Shown here in pieces: positions 40,027 through 49,612 of a stretch of 64,000 nt of DNA (the first letter of the stretch is position 1; each line of letters opens with the position of its first letter). The notes below the pieces were generated by a model that saw only the letters and a program-made list of their open reading frames with translations, was not told where the DNA came from and did no database searches. Both the position numbers and the translations under genes were made by a program. The stretch is from assembly GCA_023412805.1 (NCBI GenBank), contig JAEZRM010000064.1:372001-436000 (forward strand). The letters are read 5' to 3'. This DNA comes from Pseudomonadota bacterium. Its GTDB lineage: Bacteria > Pseudomonadota > Alphaproteobacteria > Rhizobiales > Hyphomicrobiaceae.

Positions 40027-42230
40027 TGCTTGTCGCTCTCGCCCCGGTCTTCGAGCTTGAAGCGCGGCGGTGAATGGCTCTTCAGCGACTGGCCGCGTCC
40101 AGAGAGGCTCGGATTGAACATGAAGTATTCGTGCGCGTTGAACGGTTTCTCGCCATCATCCGGCGCGATGCGTCGGCTGGATCCGTCGGCGAGCACGAGC
40201 CAGCTTTGCTGATTGTCTTTCAGGTTCGCCGTCATGATCTGATCGAGGATTTGCGCGTGCACCGTCGGATTGGTTACCGGCACCATAGCCTCGACACGCC
40301 GGTCGAGGTTGCGCGGCATCATGTCCGCCGAGCTGATATACACGATCGCATTCGGATCGGGGAGCCCATGTCCGTTGCCGAAGCAATAGATGCGGCCATG
40401 CTCCAGGAAGCGCCCGATGATGCTTTTGACGCGGATGTTCTCGGACATGCCGGGAACGCCGGGCCGCAGGCAGCAGATGCCGCGCACGACGAGGTCGATC
40501 TCGACACCGGCATTCGAGGCCTCGTAAAGCGCCTCGATGATCTGCATGTCGACGAGGGAATTCATCTTCATCCAGATGGCCGCCGGCCGGCCCGCGCGCG
40601 CGTGCTCGGTCTCGCCGCGGATACTCTCGATGATGCGCTTCCTGATGCCGAACGGGCTTGCGGCCATGGTCTCAAGTTCGGCCTGCTCGCCGTAGCCGGT
40701 CACGAAATTCAGAATGCGGTTGACGTCCCGCGCGATCGTCGCGTCGGCCGTGAAGAACGAGAGATCGGTATAGATGCGCGCCGTCTGCGGGTGATAGTTG
40801 CCCGTGCCGATGTGGCAGTAGGAGACGAGGTCGGAGCCCTCCTTGCGCACGATCATGCCGAGCTTGGCGTGCGTCTTGAGCTCGATGAACCCATAGACGA
40901 CATGCACGCCCGCGCTCTCGAGGTCGCGCGCGAGACGGATGTTGGCAGCTTCGTCGAAGCGCGCCTTGAGCTCGATCACGGCCGTGACGGATTTGCCGAG
41001 GTCCGCTGCCTCCTTGAGAGCGCGGACGATCGGGCTGTCCTTCGACGTGCGGTAGAGCGTCCACTTGATGGCCAGTACGTCCGGATCGGCGCCGGCCTGG
41101 CGCAGGAACTGCACCACGACGTCGAATGCCTCATAGGGATGATGGACGACGATGTCCTTCGCCTTGATGGCCGCGAAGCAGTCGCCGTTGTGCTCGCGAA
41201 TGCGCTCGGGAAAGCGGATATTGAAGGGCGGGAACACGAGATCCGGCCGGTTGTCGACAATGAGCTGCGAAGTATCGCCGAGGCCGAGCAGGCCTTCCTG
41301 CACGTAGGTGTCCGCGTCGCCGACCCTGAGCTGCTCGATGACGAATGCGCGCAATTCCTGCGGCATGGAGGCGTCGATTTCGAGACGGATGACGGAGCCG
41401 CGGCGCCGCCGCTTCAGCGCGCTTTCGAATGAGCGCACGAGATCCTCGGCCTCTTCCTCGATCTCGATGTCGCTGTCGCGCAGGATGCGGAATGCGCCCT
41501 GCCGTTTGACCGTGTAGCCCGGAAAGAGGTGCGAGGCGAAGTGGCCGATCAGCGTCTCGATGCGCATGAAGCGGATCGCGCCTGCATCCTCGCCCGCCGG
41601 CAGGCGCAGAAAGCGATCGACCGGCGCCGGCACCGGCATGAGCGCGTGCATCTCCTCGCCGTCCTTGTTCTTCGTGAGCTCGAGGCCGAGGGTGAAGCCG
41701 CGATTGGGGATGAAGGGGAACGGGTGTGCCGGGTCGACGGCGATGGGCGTCAGCACCGGAAAGAGGTGCGTCATGAAATAGCTCTCGAGCCAGACCTGCT
41801 CGCCTTCGGTGAGCTGGTCCGGCGAGACGATTGAAAGGCCGGCATCGGCCATGTCACGGCTCAGGTCGCTCCAGCACGCCTGCTGCTCGGCCGAGAGACC
41901 GCCGACGTATTTGTTGATGGCATCGAGCTGCTGGGCAGGCGTCAGGCCGTCGTTGCTGAGATTGGAGACTTTCGCCTTCACCTGCCCATGCAACCCGGCG
42001 ACGCGGACCATGTAGAATTCGTCGAGGTTCGAGGCCGAGATGGACAGGAAGCGCAGGCGTTCGAGCACGGGATGGCGGCGATTACGCGCCTCGTCGAGCA
42101 CGCGCGTATTGAATTGCAGCCAGGAAAGCTCGCGATTGTAATAGCGAGCGGGCCCCTGCGGCGCTTCCGCCGGGGTCTCCTGCGAACCTGCTTCCATCTT
42201 TGCGCGCACTCGCGCTTTGCTGCCTGACAC
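40023..42230 (-). CDS. ppk: Polyphosphate kinase 1
   Basis: This protein of about 735 residues has the start chosen at GTG 42230, with GGGAG 6 nt upstream; TTG 42260 and ATG 42197 are alternatives. It polymerises the gamma-phosphate of ATP into polyphosphate at the membrane. Family blocks: YYNRELSWLQFNTRVL, SASNLDEFYMVRVAG, the phosphohistidine region YGFIELKTHAKLGMIVR with YCHIGTGNYHPQTARIYTD, and the second phospholipase D-like site RIYCFGNGHG. It overlaps ppx by 4 nt. Confidence 0.96.
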   Translation of the reverse strand: MSGSKARVRAKMEAGSQETPAEAPQGPARYYNRELSWLQFNTRVLDEARNRRHPVLERLRFLSISASNLDEFYMVRVAGLHGQVKAKVSNLSNDGLTPAQQLDAINKYVGGLSAEQQACWSDLSRDMADAGLSIVSPDQLTEGEQVWLESYFMTHLFPVLTPIAVDPAHPFPFIPNRGFTLGLELTKNKDGEEMHALMPVPAPVDRFLRLPAGEDAGAIRFMRIETLIGHFASHLFPGYTVKRQGAFRILRDSDIEIEEEAEDLVRSFESALKRRRRGSVIRLEIDASMPQELRAFVIEQLRVGDADTYVQEGLLGLGDTSQLIVDNRPDLVFPPFNIRFPERIREHNGDCFAAIKAKDIVVHHPYEAFDVVVQFLRQAGADPDVLAIKWTLYRTSKDSPIVRALKEAADLGKSVTAVIELKARFDEAANIRLARDLESAGVHVVYGFIELKTHAKLGMIVRKEGSDLVSYCHIGTGNYHPQTARIYTDLSFFTADATIARDVNRILNFVTGYGEQAELETMAASPFGIRKRIIESIRGETEHARAGRPAAIWMKMNSLVDMQIIEALYEASNAGVEIDLVVRGICCLRPGVPGMSENIRVKSIIGRFLEHGRIYCFGNGHGLPDPNAIVYISSADMMPRNLDRRVEAMVPVTNPTVHAQILDQIMTANLKDNQQSWLVLADGSSRRIAPDDGEKPFNAHEYFMFNPSLSGRGQSLKSHSPPRFKLEDRGESDKQ

Positions 42231-42332
42231 AGCCCTCTCCCTTGCTGCGAGGTCGCCCAAGGGCGGACCTCAAAAGGGACTATAACTGCCATTGCTTCAC
42301 GACACTGAAATGTCGCGCATAATGACCGGCGT

Positions 42333-43034
42333 TCAATAGTGCTTTTTCTGGCCTTCTGCCCGTCGCAGGGCAGCCAGTGCCTCCGCAGCCAGCGGCCGGG
42401 TTACCGGTCGCTGCTGGGCCAGCGACAGCCGATCCAGGGCTTCGACAAGGTGCGCTGCGGCGGCAAACGAGCGGTCCAGCTCTCGCGCCATGTAGTGCAC
42501 CACCGCCGGGGCGGCTGAGATCTGACGGTCGGCCAGGAGTTTGACGAGGACGGCCGTCAGGAGCGTCTGGTCCGGCGCACCGATCTCGGTCATGGCCAGA
42601 GCCCTGAGCCTTGATCGTAAATCGGGGAGCGCAATCGTTAGTTCCCCCGCCGGCGCGCGCGAGGTGAGCAGCAGGGATGTGCGCTGTTCGCGGGCCAGGT
42701 TGAGTAGGTGGAAGAGCGCCTGCTCCGAGGCAATAGCGCGATCGATGTCCTCGACAACGACAGCCGGCAGACCAATCAGCTCCGGCACGCGGTCCTGGTC
42801 GAGTTCCGCGGCGCCGAGCATCACGGCATTGGAGCGAAGCTGCCAGACGTGAGCGAGGTGGCTCTTGCCGCTCTGTGCAGGCCCGACGACGAGGGCCGAC
42901 GACATCGACCAGTCCGGCCAGCGATCCACGAGCCGCACGGCCATCTCATTCGACGGCCCGACGAGAAAATCTTCTGCCCCGAGCGCCGGACGTGCACCCC
43001 AGTCGAAGACGAGCTGCTCGCGCGCGCTGCTCAT
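42333..43034 (-). CDS. hda: Hda-like DnaA homologue (regulatory inactivation of DnaA)
   Basis: This 233-residue protein starts at ATG 43034, overlapping the AI-2E permease stop (ATGA). It begins with QLVFDWGARPALGAEDFLV, which contains a QLVFD clamp-binding-like motif. A Walker A variant (VVGPAQSGKSHLAHVW) and a Walker B (AVVVEDIDRA) follow, then sensor regions (LLLTSRAPAGEL). The DNA-binding domain of DnaA is absent. Hda with the beta clamp promotes hydrolysis of DnaA-ATP after initiation. Its position between the permease and ppk is conserved in rhizobial relatives. Confidence 0.92.
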   Translation of the reverse strand: MSSAREQLVFDWGARPALGAEDFLVGPSNEMAVRLVDRWPDWSMSSALVVGPAQSGKSHLAHVWQLRSNAVMLGAAELDQDRVPELIGLPAVVVEDIDRAIASEQALFHLLNLAREQRTSLLLTSRAPAGELTIALPDLRSRLRALAMTEIGAPDQTLLTAVLVKLLADRQISAAPAVVHYMARELDRSFAAAAHLVEALDRLSLAQQRPVTRPLAAEALAALRRAEGQKKHY

Positions 43035-44161
43035 GTCATAGGTTCCCCAGCGACCGGCGGAGGTGGCGGCGGGCCGCGGTAGATGTCGCTGTCGAGATAA
43101 AGGCGGAGCGCGAAGCGTACGAGCACCGCGATCGCCGCTGCCACCGGCACGGCAATGAGAATGCCGACGATGCCGAACAGCGAGCCGAACGCGAGCACCG
43201 AGAAGATCAGCCACACCGGATGCAAGCCAACACGCGGGCCGACAATGCGCGGCGACAGCACACCGCTATCCAAGACCGATACCGCGGCGAAGAACGCCAG
43301 GACCTTGATCAGGAGCATGAGATCCGGCCAGCCCTGCGCGATAGCAACGCCGCCGGCCAGAATGAGACCGAGAGCGCCACCGATGACGGGCACGAAGCTC
43401 ATGAGGCCGACGGTTAGTCCGATCAGGAGCGCATAGCGCAGGCCGATCAGCGACAGGCCGAGCGAATAGATCACGGCGAGGATCAGGCAGACGGTGCCCT
43501 GGCCGCGCACGAAAGCGGCGATTGCATCGTTGATGTCGGCGGCCAGCGCGCGGATAGTCGGCGCATGATCGCGCGGCAGGGCCTCGTCAATGCGAGCGAC
43601 GACGCGCGGCCAGTCGGCAAGCAGATAGAAGGCGACGACCGGCGTGATGAGCAGGAGCGAGAGCAGATTGACGAGCGCCAGTCCGCGATCCCAGACCTGC
43701 TGGACGGCCCATCCCATACTCGTCGTCCAGCTTTGGGTCATGCCGGCGAAACCGCGCTGGAAACTCGCGTGAATCTCGTCGTAGCGCCCGCCGAGCCAGG
43801 TGCGTGCGGTGCCCTCGACCAAGGCGAAGAGGCGCTTCAAGTCGCTCGGCAGCGTCTCGGCGAGCTGGCGAATTTGATCGACGAGGAGGGGGCCGATCAG
43901 GACCAGCACCAGCACCAGCGCCAAGGCTGCGACGATGATGATGAGCGCCGAGGCCGCCGTGCGGCCCATGCCGGTCCTGGCGAGCCGGTCGGCGAGAGGG
44001 TTCAGGAAGAACGCGATGGCCGCGCCGACAACGAACGGCAGCAGGATATCATTGAGGAGCCACACCAGACCCAGGGCGAGTGCCGCGGCGATGAGCCAGA
44101 AGGTGAGATGCCGGTTGGTGCGGAGGGTGTTGTGCGGCGCGCTGTTGTCGTCGTTCGCCAC
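43031..44161 (-). CDS. AI-2E family permease
   Basis: This 376-residue protein starts at GTG 44161. Seven to eight membrane helices occur in the family arrangement: a first pair (LTFWLIAAALALGLVWLL, ILLPFVVGAAIAFFLNPLADRL), a long periplasmic-type helical stretch (about 105-165), then a helix bundle with IGLTVGLMSFVPVIGG and the C-terminal GPRVGLHPVWLIFSVLAFG...GILIAVPVAAAI. Such proteins export diverse small molecules; specificity cannot be told. The last codons are coupled to hda. Confidence 0.93.
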   Translation of the reverse strand: MANDDNSAPHNTLRTNRHLTFWLIAAALALGLVWLLNDILLPFVVGAAIAFFLNPLADRLARTGMGRTAASALIIIVAALALVLVLVLIGPLLVDQIRQLAETLPSDLKRLFALVEGTARTWLGGRYDEIHASFQRGFAGMTQSWTTSMGWAVQQVWDRGLALVNLLSLLLITPVVAFYLLADWPRVVARIDEALPRDHAPTIRALAADINDAIAAFVRGQGTVCLILAVIYSLGLSLIGLRYALLIGLTVGLMSFVPVIGGALGLILAGGVAIAQGWPDLMLLIKVLAFFAAVSVLDSGVLSPRIVGPRVGLHPVWLIFSVLAFGSLFGIVGILIAVPVAAAIAVLVRFALRLYLDSDIYRGPPPPPPVAGEPMT

Positions 44162-44239
44162 TGGGGCCCCCGTATAAGCAATTGCGTCGATGGGCAGCAG
44201 CTTGCGGGCAGCGGCGTGCGCTGCGTCCGCCCGTCTGCT

Positions 44240-44779
44240 TCAGCGTCCGTTGCCGGCCAGATGCGCGACCCATGTGCGCACATATACGGCAAGCGACGCC
44301 GCCGTCAGTACCGCCGTCAGCCAGATCAGCACAATCCTGAGCCCGCCGAGGCCGAGATTGAAGCCCTCATCCGCCAGCACGAGCGCCGCGAGGACGAGTT
44401 GGCTGACCGTATTTGCCTTGCTCACCGCGTGCGGCTGAATTGCGACCGGCTGGCCGATGATCCAGCACAATAATACCCCGAGCACGATCAGGATGTCGCG
44501 GGAGACGACGGCGATGACCAGCCACGAGGGCAATTGCGCCGCAACGCCGAGCGCGACGTATATGGAGACGATCAGCAGCTTGTCGGCCATCGGGTCGAGG
44601 TAGGCGCCAAGCTCGGTCTGCATGTTCCAGCGCTTGGCGAGCCAGCCGTCGACCGCGTCGGTGACGCCCGCGAGCACGAACAGCAGGAACGCAGTTCGCG
44701 TCTGCCCGCTCACGAGCAGCCAGAAAATAATCGGAATGAAGATGACACGGCCGAGCGTGATCAGATTGGGGATGCTCAA
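44240..44779 (-). CDS. CDP-alcohol phosphatidyltransferase
   Basis: This 179-residue integral membrane protein starts at TTG 44779 (reading MSIPNLITLGRVIFIPI, the usual family N-terminus). The complete catalytic motif D-x2-DG-x2-A...R-x8-G-x3-D-x3-D is visible as TDAVDGWLAKRWNMQTELGA followed by YLDPMADK. It condenses CDP-diacylglycerol with an alcohol (phosphatidylglycerophosphate or cardiolipin-type synthesis) at the inner membrane. It lies 78 bp upstream of the AI-2E permease on the same strand. Confidence 0.92.
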   Translation of the reverse strand: MSIPNLITLGRVIFIPIIFWLLVSGQTRTAFLLFVLAGVTDAVDGWLAKRWNMQTELGAYLDPMADKLLIVSIYVALGVAAQLPSWLVIAVVSRDILIVLGVLLCWIIGQPVAIQPHAVSKANTVSQLVLAALVLADEGFNLGLGGLRIVLIWLTAVLTAASLAVYVRTWVAHLAGNGR

Positions 44780-44947
44780 GTGACTGCCTGCATATCCTTC
44801 GCCGACCGCGGGCCAGAAGCCGTCGGTCGCGACCCGGTTCGCGGCGTCCCGCGAACCCTTCCGCCGCCGTTGATATCACCTCGAGTGGAAGCCCGCATCC
44901 ATGACGTCCCAGGTCGGAATTTCTCAGCCCGGAACAATGTGGAACAT

Positions 44948-45394
44948 TCAGTGCCGATGCTGGCCGGGTTTTGGCTGGGCTTTGCTGCCCGATCCGCGCT
45001 TGCGCAGCTCCGACCCCTCCGCGCCGAACTGATAGACGGCCACGACTTCGTCGCGCAGCGGTCCCGTAATGCGCAGCTTGATGGCCCAGGGGCCGTACAT
45101 GTCGAGCTGGATGCGCGATTGATAGCGCCCCGGCTTGCCCGCGGGCTTGAATTCGAAGGGCGGCACGTTGTGCACCATGGGCATGGACGGCATATCCGCG
45201 CCAAGGACGATCGTCGCGCCTTCGAGGGCAGCGCCCGTGCGCGCATTGGCGAGGTCGAGCGTGCAGTCGTAGGCGAACTCGGGGCTCGGCAGAGCCTTGC
45301 AGTCGAGAGTTGCCTTCGCGCGGTCGGCTGCGATTGCCGGTGACGAGAGTGCTGCCAGCACGGCCGCTGAAATAATCAATCTGTGGATGGGCAT
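44948..45394 (-). CDS. FixH/YtkA-like secreted protein
   Basis: This 148-residue protein has a signal peptide (MPIHRLIISAAVLAALSSPAIAA). The mature part is a single Ig-like beta domain with ADMPSMPMVHNVPPFEFKPA and GRYQSRIQLDMYGPWAIKLR, a pattern shared by FixH/YtkA-like domains with a Met/His-rich putative metal site. It ends in a basic His-containing tail. Two cysteines (ALDCKALPSPEFAYDC context) could form a disulphide. It may handle copper, but this is inference; no copper oxidase genes adjoin. Confidence 0.72.
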   Translation of the reverse strand: MPIHRLIISAAVLAALSSPAIAADRAKATLDCKALPSPEFAYDCTLDLANARTGAALEGATIVLGADMPSMPMVHNVPPFEFKPAGKPGRYQSRIQLDMYGPWAIKLRITGPLRDEVVAVYQFGAEGSELRKRGSGSKAQPKPGQHRH

Positions 45395-45571
45395 TCGCGC
45401 TCCTCCCGGTCGTAGAGCTTCGCCCCACTACGGGAGCTTCGGCAGCGAATGTATCGTCGGTCGACGAACTGCACCAGATGCGGAGACTCGATGCCGCGCG
45501 CCTGATATCAGTCGGATTGACGGTCCGGCGCCGCGGCATGATCATGCGCTGCCAAACCTGCGAGGAAACCC

Positions 45572-46198
45572 ATGCGATTGATCGGCATCCTGAGATCCCC
45601 CTACGTGCGCCGCACGGCGGTCAGCCTCAATGCCATGGAGATGCCCTTCCTGCTCGATGCGGTGCCGGTGTTCGACAAGCCGGAGCTGGTGACGCCGCAC
45701 AACCCGCTGACACGCGTTCCGACGCTCGTGCTCGAAGATGGCGAGGCCTTGATCGATAGTTCGGTGATCCTCGATCACCTCGATGAACTGGCCGGTCCGG
45801 AGAAGCGCCTCGTGCCCGAGAGCGGTCCCGAGCGCCGCCATGTACTCAAGCTGACGACCGTCGCGCTCGGTGCCGTCGACAAGGCCGTATGGTCCGCCTA
45901 CGAGTACCGCTTCCGCCCGGAGGAGAAGGTTCACAAGCCCTGGGTCCGGCACAACGACTCGCAGGTCGTCGCCGGCTTCGAATATCTCGACGCGATTGCA
46001 GCAAAGCTCGGTCCGGACGAGTGGATCGCGGGCACATCGCGCATGAGCCAGGCCGACATCACGACAGCCGTCGGCTTCACGTTCGTGCAGATCGTGCGTC
46101 CGAACCTTGGGCTCGCGGAGAAGGCGCCCAATGTCGCGCGTTTTGCGTCGCGCTGTGAGGCGCTCGAGCCGTTCAAGGGGGCGGCAATACCGGGCTAG
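45572..46198 (+). CDS. Glutathione S-transferase family protein
   Basis: This 208-residue protein starts at ATG 45572. The thioredoxin-like N-domain carries LRSPYVRRTAVSLNAM (catalytic Ser region), NPLTRVPTLVLEDGEALIDS with the cis-Pro and the glutathione-binding DS pair, then IVLDHLDEL-type helix. The helical C-domain spans about 85-205, with SRMSQADITTAVGFTF as the folding box. It conjugates or reduces unknown substrates. The stop overlaps the converging amidotransferase gene by 4 nt. Confidence 0.92.
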   Translation: MRLIGILRSPYVRRTAVSLNAMEMPFLLDAVPVFDKPELVTPHNPLTRVPTLVLEDGEALIDSSVILDHLDELAGPEKRLVPESGPERRHVLKLTTVALGAVDKAVWSAYEYRFRPEEKVHKPWVRHNDSQVVAGFEYLDAIAAKLGPDEWIAGTSRMSQADITTAVGFTFVQIVRPNLGLAEKAPNVARFASRCEALEPFKGAAIPG

Positions 46199-46893
46199 TT
46201 GGACATCCAGCCCGTCGCCGTGATCAGTCCTGCCATGATGGGTACGAGCGCGTCGTCGATGGCCGTCCCGAGCGCTGTGAGCTTGGTCAGCCCGTCCGCC
46301 GTGTCGGCTGGCGCCTCGTCGAACTCCATGACGAGATCCTCGATCATCGCGCGGCGCACGCCCGGATGGCCGCTGAAGCCAAATGCGTTGGGGCCCACCT
46401 GGAAGAGTGCCGGGCTGCCATCCTCCTCCACGGCCAGGACAGTCGCATAGTCCGGCGGGCGGGCGCGATCGCGCATATAGACGACGCTTGGGAAATGCTC
46501 CGGAAGCAATCCGCCGAGTGCATCAGCCTGGACGTGCCGTGCTTCACCCACCGAAAGCGTGAGCGGGGCGGCTTCGACACCGCCGTCCGCAGCGAGCGCG
46601 AGTATTTGGCTGCCGATGCCGATGCCGATCACGGGTTTGCCGAGCATGAGACAGGCGCGAGCGAGCCGCACCTCGCTCTCCAGCGTCGGCAGGATCGGAC
46701 CTCTTGCGCATGTGCCCCATGGACCGCCGCCGAGCAGGATGAGCCCGTCACCGACGACGGAGGCTTGCGGGATGCTTCCGCCGGTCGTGAAGGGGCGCGA
46801 ATAGCCGAAACGTATGCCGCGCCCTTCGAGATGATCCTCGATCTGGCCTAGCCACTCGGACTGCGTGTGCTGAATGACGGAGACGTGCTTCAT
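46195..46893 (-). CDS. Class I glutamine amidotransferase-like protein lacking the catalytic Cys
   Basis: This 232-residue protein has a class I amidotransferase fold: VIQHTQSEWLGQIEDHL at the start, LILLGGGPWGTC (oxyanion region), then the nucleophile elbow reading GKPVIGIGIGSQILALA. In active enzymes the third position of GxC(L/F)GxQ is Cys; here it is Gly92, encoded GGC. The usual HPE triad end reads GHPGV at 175-179, so His176 is kept but Glu is lost. It probably no longer hydrolyses glutamine and may be a binding or regulatory relative. It overlaps the GST gene tail to tail. Confidence 0.8.
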   Translation of the reverse strand: MKHVSVIQHTQSEWLGQIEDHLEGRGIRFGYSRPFTTGGSIPQASVVGDGLILLGGGPWGTCARGPILPTLESEVRLARACLMLGKPVIGIGIGSQILALAADGGVEAAPLTLSVGEARHVQADALGGLLPEHFPSVVYMRDRARPPDYATVLAVEEDGSPALFQVGPNAFGFSGHPGVRRAMIEDLVMEFDEAPADTADGLTKLTALGTAIDDALVPIMAGLITATGWMSN

Positions 46894-46963
46894 GGCCGGT
46901 TAGATCTCGCATGGCAGTGGCGCGCTGGCTATAGAGTGGCTGAAAGCGGCCAGGGGCCTAGCC

Positions 46964-47476
46964 ATGAAGCTCATCATCTCCTTCGTCGTTGCCGTCGCCG
47001 AGAACGGCGTCATCGGTCGCGACGGCGCAATCCCGTGGTGCGTGCCGTCCGACCTGAAGATCTTCCGCCGCCTCACCATGGGCAAGCCGGTGATCATGGG
47101 TCGCAAGACATACGACTCGATCGGCAAGCCGCTCGAAGGCCGCGACAATATCGTCGTCACGCGCCGCGCGGATTTCAGCGCGGCCGGTGTCGAGCGTGCG
47201 GGCAGTATCGCGGAGGCGTTGGGCATTGCTCGTGCGCGGGCTGCGTTACGTGGTGTCGACGAGATCGCGGTGATCGGTGGCGCGGAGATCTTTGCGGCTA
47301 TGCTGCCCATGGCCGGCCGCATCTATCTCACGCGCATTCATGCGCGCCCCGCTGGCGATACGTTCTTCCCCGATCCTGATCCGGCAATCTGGCGCGAGGT
47401 TTCATGCACGCCGATCGCGCCGGATGCTCGCGATACGGCCGCTGCCACGCTCTACACATGCGAACGGACCGCCTGA
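46964..47476 (+). CDS. folA: Dihydrofolate reductase
   Basis: This 170-residue protein starts at ATG 46964. It has the DHFR core NGVIGRDGAIPW, DLKIFRRLTMGKPVIMGRKT with the NADPH-binding GRKT, and VIGGAEIFAAML. The active-site acidic residue position in the substrate loop reads PSDLK. A variant loop IPWCVP replaces the more common LPWHLP. It regenerates tetrahydrofolate. thyA is not adjacent. An imperfect GC hairpin with a following TATTTT overlaps the stop. Confidence 0.94.
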   Translation: MKLIISFVVAVAENGVIGRDGAIPWCVPSDLKIFRRLTMGKPVIMGRKTYDSIGKPLEGRDNIVVTRRADFSAAGVERAGSIAEALGIARARAALRGVDEIAVIGGAEIFAAMLPMAGRIYLTRIHARPAGDTFFPDPDPAIWREVSCTPIAPDARDTAAATLYTCERTA

Positions 47477-47519
47477 GAGCGGCCCGTCCGGTATTTTCAG
47501 CGGTGCGTGTGTGCGCGCG

Positions 47520-48278
47520 TTACTGCTTCGCCGTCTTCTTGGTAGCCTGCGGTGCCTTCGCAACCTGCTGCGGCATGCCACGCACCTGATTCACGAGGTT
47601 CGTGTAGGCGTCGAGGAACGCCACTGAAACAGTCTTGCCGATGTCGGTATTGGAGTAAGCGCCGCCGCCACCGGCACCACCCCAGCTCGCGCGCGAGAAG
47701 TCGAAGCCCGCGTCTGATGTCGAAGCCTTGCCGGTCGCGGCTGCAACCTGCACGCCCGTTCTGCCGCTCGTCAGGTAGATCGCGACCTGCGCTTCCTGCA
47801 TTTTCACCGAGAGAGATCCGGCGACCGTACCCGCATATCCGGGCAGGAAGCGGCCCATGCCGCCGTCAAAGCCGCCAGCGTTCTCATTCTTGGAGATCAC
47901 GTCCGGCGTCAGAAAATAATCGGCCCGCGCCAGTTGCGGACGCTTGCCCTTCCTGGTCACACCCTGCTCGGCCATGATCTTGTCGAGCGCTTCACTGCGG
48001 TCGACAACCTGGAAGCAGTTCGACTGCGCGATCATGAGGCGCAGCACGGACGACGGCGCCGTGAGGCCGGTTCCTTCGAGCGCCGGAATTTCCTTGTCGA
48101 CCAGCGCGACAGTGCCGAGCGGCTGCTCGCACTTCGGAAGCTGGGCAGCCCTCTTTTGAGGTGCGCCTTCGGTGCCCGTCGCACTTGTCATGAATGCATC
48201 ACTGCCCATCTCCGTCGACGAGCAGGCTGCCAGCGCAAGGCACGCACCAACTGCCAATGACCTGAAGAACATAGCCAT
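47520..48278 (-). CDS. CsgG-like secreted lipoprotein
   Basis: This 252-residue protein has a lipoprotein signal (MAMFFRSLAVGACLALAAC, lipobox LALAAC), so it is probably outer-membrane anchored. The mature region has LRLMIAQSNCFQVVDRSEALDKIMAEQ, the CsgG/LpoB-like alpha-beta pattern found in curli and related secretion proteins, then a Gly-rich stretch (GGFDGGMGRFLPGYAG, GGAGGGGAYSN). The C-terminal tail is Lys/Ala-rich. No curli subunit genes adjoin; its role may be in envelope assembly or surface-structure export. Confidence 0.78.
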   Translation of the reverse strand: MAMFFRSLAVGACLALAACSSTEMGSDAFMTSATGTEGAPQKRAAQLPKCEQPLGTVALVDKEIPALEGTGLTAPSSVLRLMIAQSNCFQVVDRSEALDKIMAEQGVTRKGKRPQLARADYFLTPDVISKNENAGGFDGGMGRFLPGYAGTVAGSLSVKMQEAQVAIYLTSGRTGVQVAAATGKASTSDAGFDFSRASWGGAGGGGAYSNTDIGKTVSVAFLDAYTNLVNQVRGMPQQVAKAPQATKKTAKQ

Positions 48279-48488
48279 CTCCCAACCGCAACATGTCCTG
48301 AGTTTCGCCCGCGACTCGGAACCACGGCGGGTGTGGCCGGACTATCCGCCCGGAAACGAGGGCTCGGCAATCGGCGGCCCTGTGGTACCTGGGGATCAAT
48401 TATCTAAGCTCAGGATGCGTGACACTCTTATGCCACAGAGGGGAAAGTGGCGGCGGGCGCAACGTGAGCGCGAGCGCTCAAATCCGCG

Positions 48489-49556
48489 CTAGATGATCTC
48501 GTCCTCGTCCATGACGGGATCGGTGTCGGCGGCAACATCTACGGGGCGTACCGGCTTGTGCCGCTGGCGCTGGTGCTCGCGCGACCACGCAATGTGGAAG
48601 AGAGCATCGCCCATATTGACGATCGGCAGCGTCGTCGCGCCGATGATGATGCCGCGCACGGGTGAGCGCACTTCCATCTCGCTGTCGTCGTAGGGATTGG
48701 CGACGCAGCCGAGCAGATCGCCTTCGCTGACGGCGTGGCCGATCCGGCGGCCGCTACGGAACACGCCGCCGTCGGGAGCGCGTACCCACTTGGAGGCGTT
48801 GGCGAATACCGGTCCACGCTGCAGCTCCGCGGCTGGCGTCTCGATCTCGCCGCCGGGAAGCTCGATCAGGCCGCGCGCTGCCATGATCCGCCCGATCCCC
48901 TCGACGCCTGCCTTGATGGCGAACTCGTCGAAGCGCAATCCCTCGCCACCTTCGTAAACGAGCACATCCACGCCGGCCTGCGTCGCCGCCGCACGCAATG
49001 AGCCGTCCCGTTCCGGCGAGGCGAGCACGACCTGGACGCCGAAAGCCTCGGCAAGCGCGCGACAACCTGGGCGCTCGGCGAAGTCGGCGCGAATCTGCGG
49101 CAGGTTCACACGGTGAATGGCGGCCGTGTGGAGATCGACACCGACATGCGATCGGCGGATCACCTCGACCAGCATGATGTTCGCGAGGCGCGCGGCGAGC
49201 GAGCCTGTCGGCGAGCCGGGAAAGGAGCGATTGAGATCGCGCCTGTCGGGGAGATAGCGCGAACGGCCGATGAAGCCGTAGGCATTCACCACCGGCACGC
49301 AGAGCAGTGTGCCGCGCAAACTCGCCGGATCGGCGAAACGCAGCACGCGCCGGATGATCTCGACGCCATTGAGTTCATCGCCGTGGACGGCCGCCGAGAC
49401 GAACATCGTCTGGCCGCTCTCGCGCCCATGGACGACGTGCACCGGCAATGTCACGGGCGTGTGGTTGGAGAGCTTGGAAACCGGGATATCGACGAGCGTG
49501 CGCGTGCCGGCTGGCACTTGCTGACCACCGATCTCGAAGGGCGCACGCGCGCTCAC
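48489..49556 (-). CDS. Succinylglutamate desuccinylase/aspartoacylase family metallohydrolase
   Basis: This 355-residue protein starts at GTG 49556. Zinc ligands are visible: AAVHGDELNG with His58 and Glu61, and VDLHT with His143. DRRDLNRSFPGSPTG (about 104-118) forms the substrate-carboxylate loop. The second half is a beta-rich domain ending in an acidic tail (DVAADTDPVMDEDE). The family removes acyl groups from N-acyl amino acids or similar amides. It does not sit in an ast operon, so the substrate is open. Confidence 0.9.
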   Translation of the reverse strand: MSARAPFEIGGQQVPAGTRTLVDIPVSKLSNHTPVTLPVHVVHGRESGQTMFVSAAVHGDELNGVEIIRRVLRFADPASLRGTLLCVPVVNAYGFIGRSRYLPDRRDLNRSFPGSPTGSLAARLANIMLVEVIRRSHVGVDLHTAAIHRVNLPQIRADFAERPGCRALAEAFGVQVVLASPERDGSLRAAATQAGVDVLVYEGGEGLRFDEFAIKAGVEGIGRIMAARGLIELPGGEIETPAAELQRGPVFANASKWVRAPDGGVFRSGRRIGHAVSEGDLLGCVANPYDDSEMEVRSPVRGIIIGATTLPIVNMGDALFHIAWSREHQRQRHKPVRPVDVAADTDPVMDEDEII

Positions 49557-49612
49557 GGCCGCCTCAGCTCCAGTTGGGCGGCGGCAGCGATCCGACGCCG
49601 TCCTCCGCGGCC

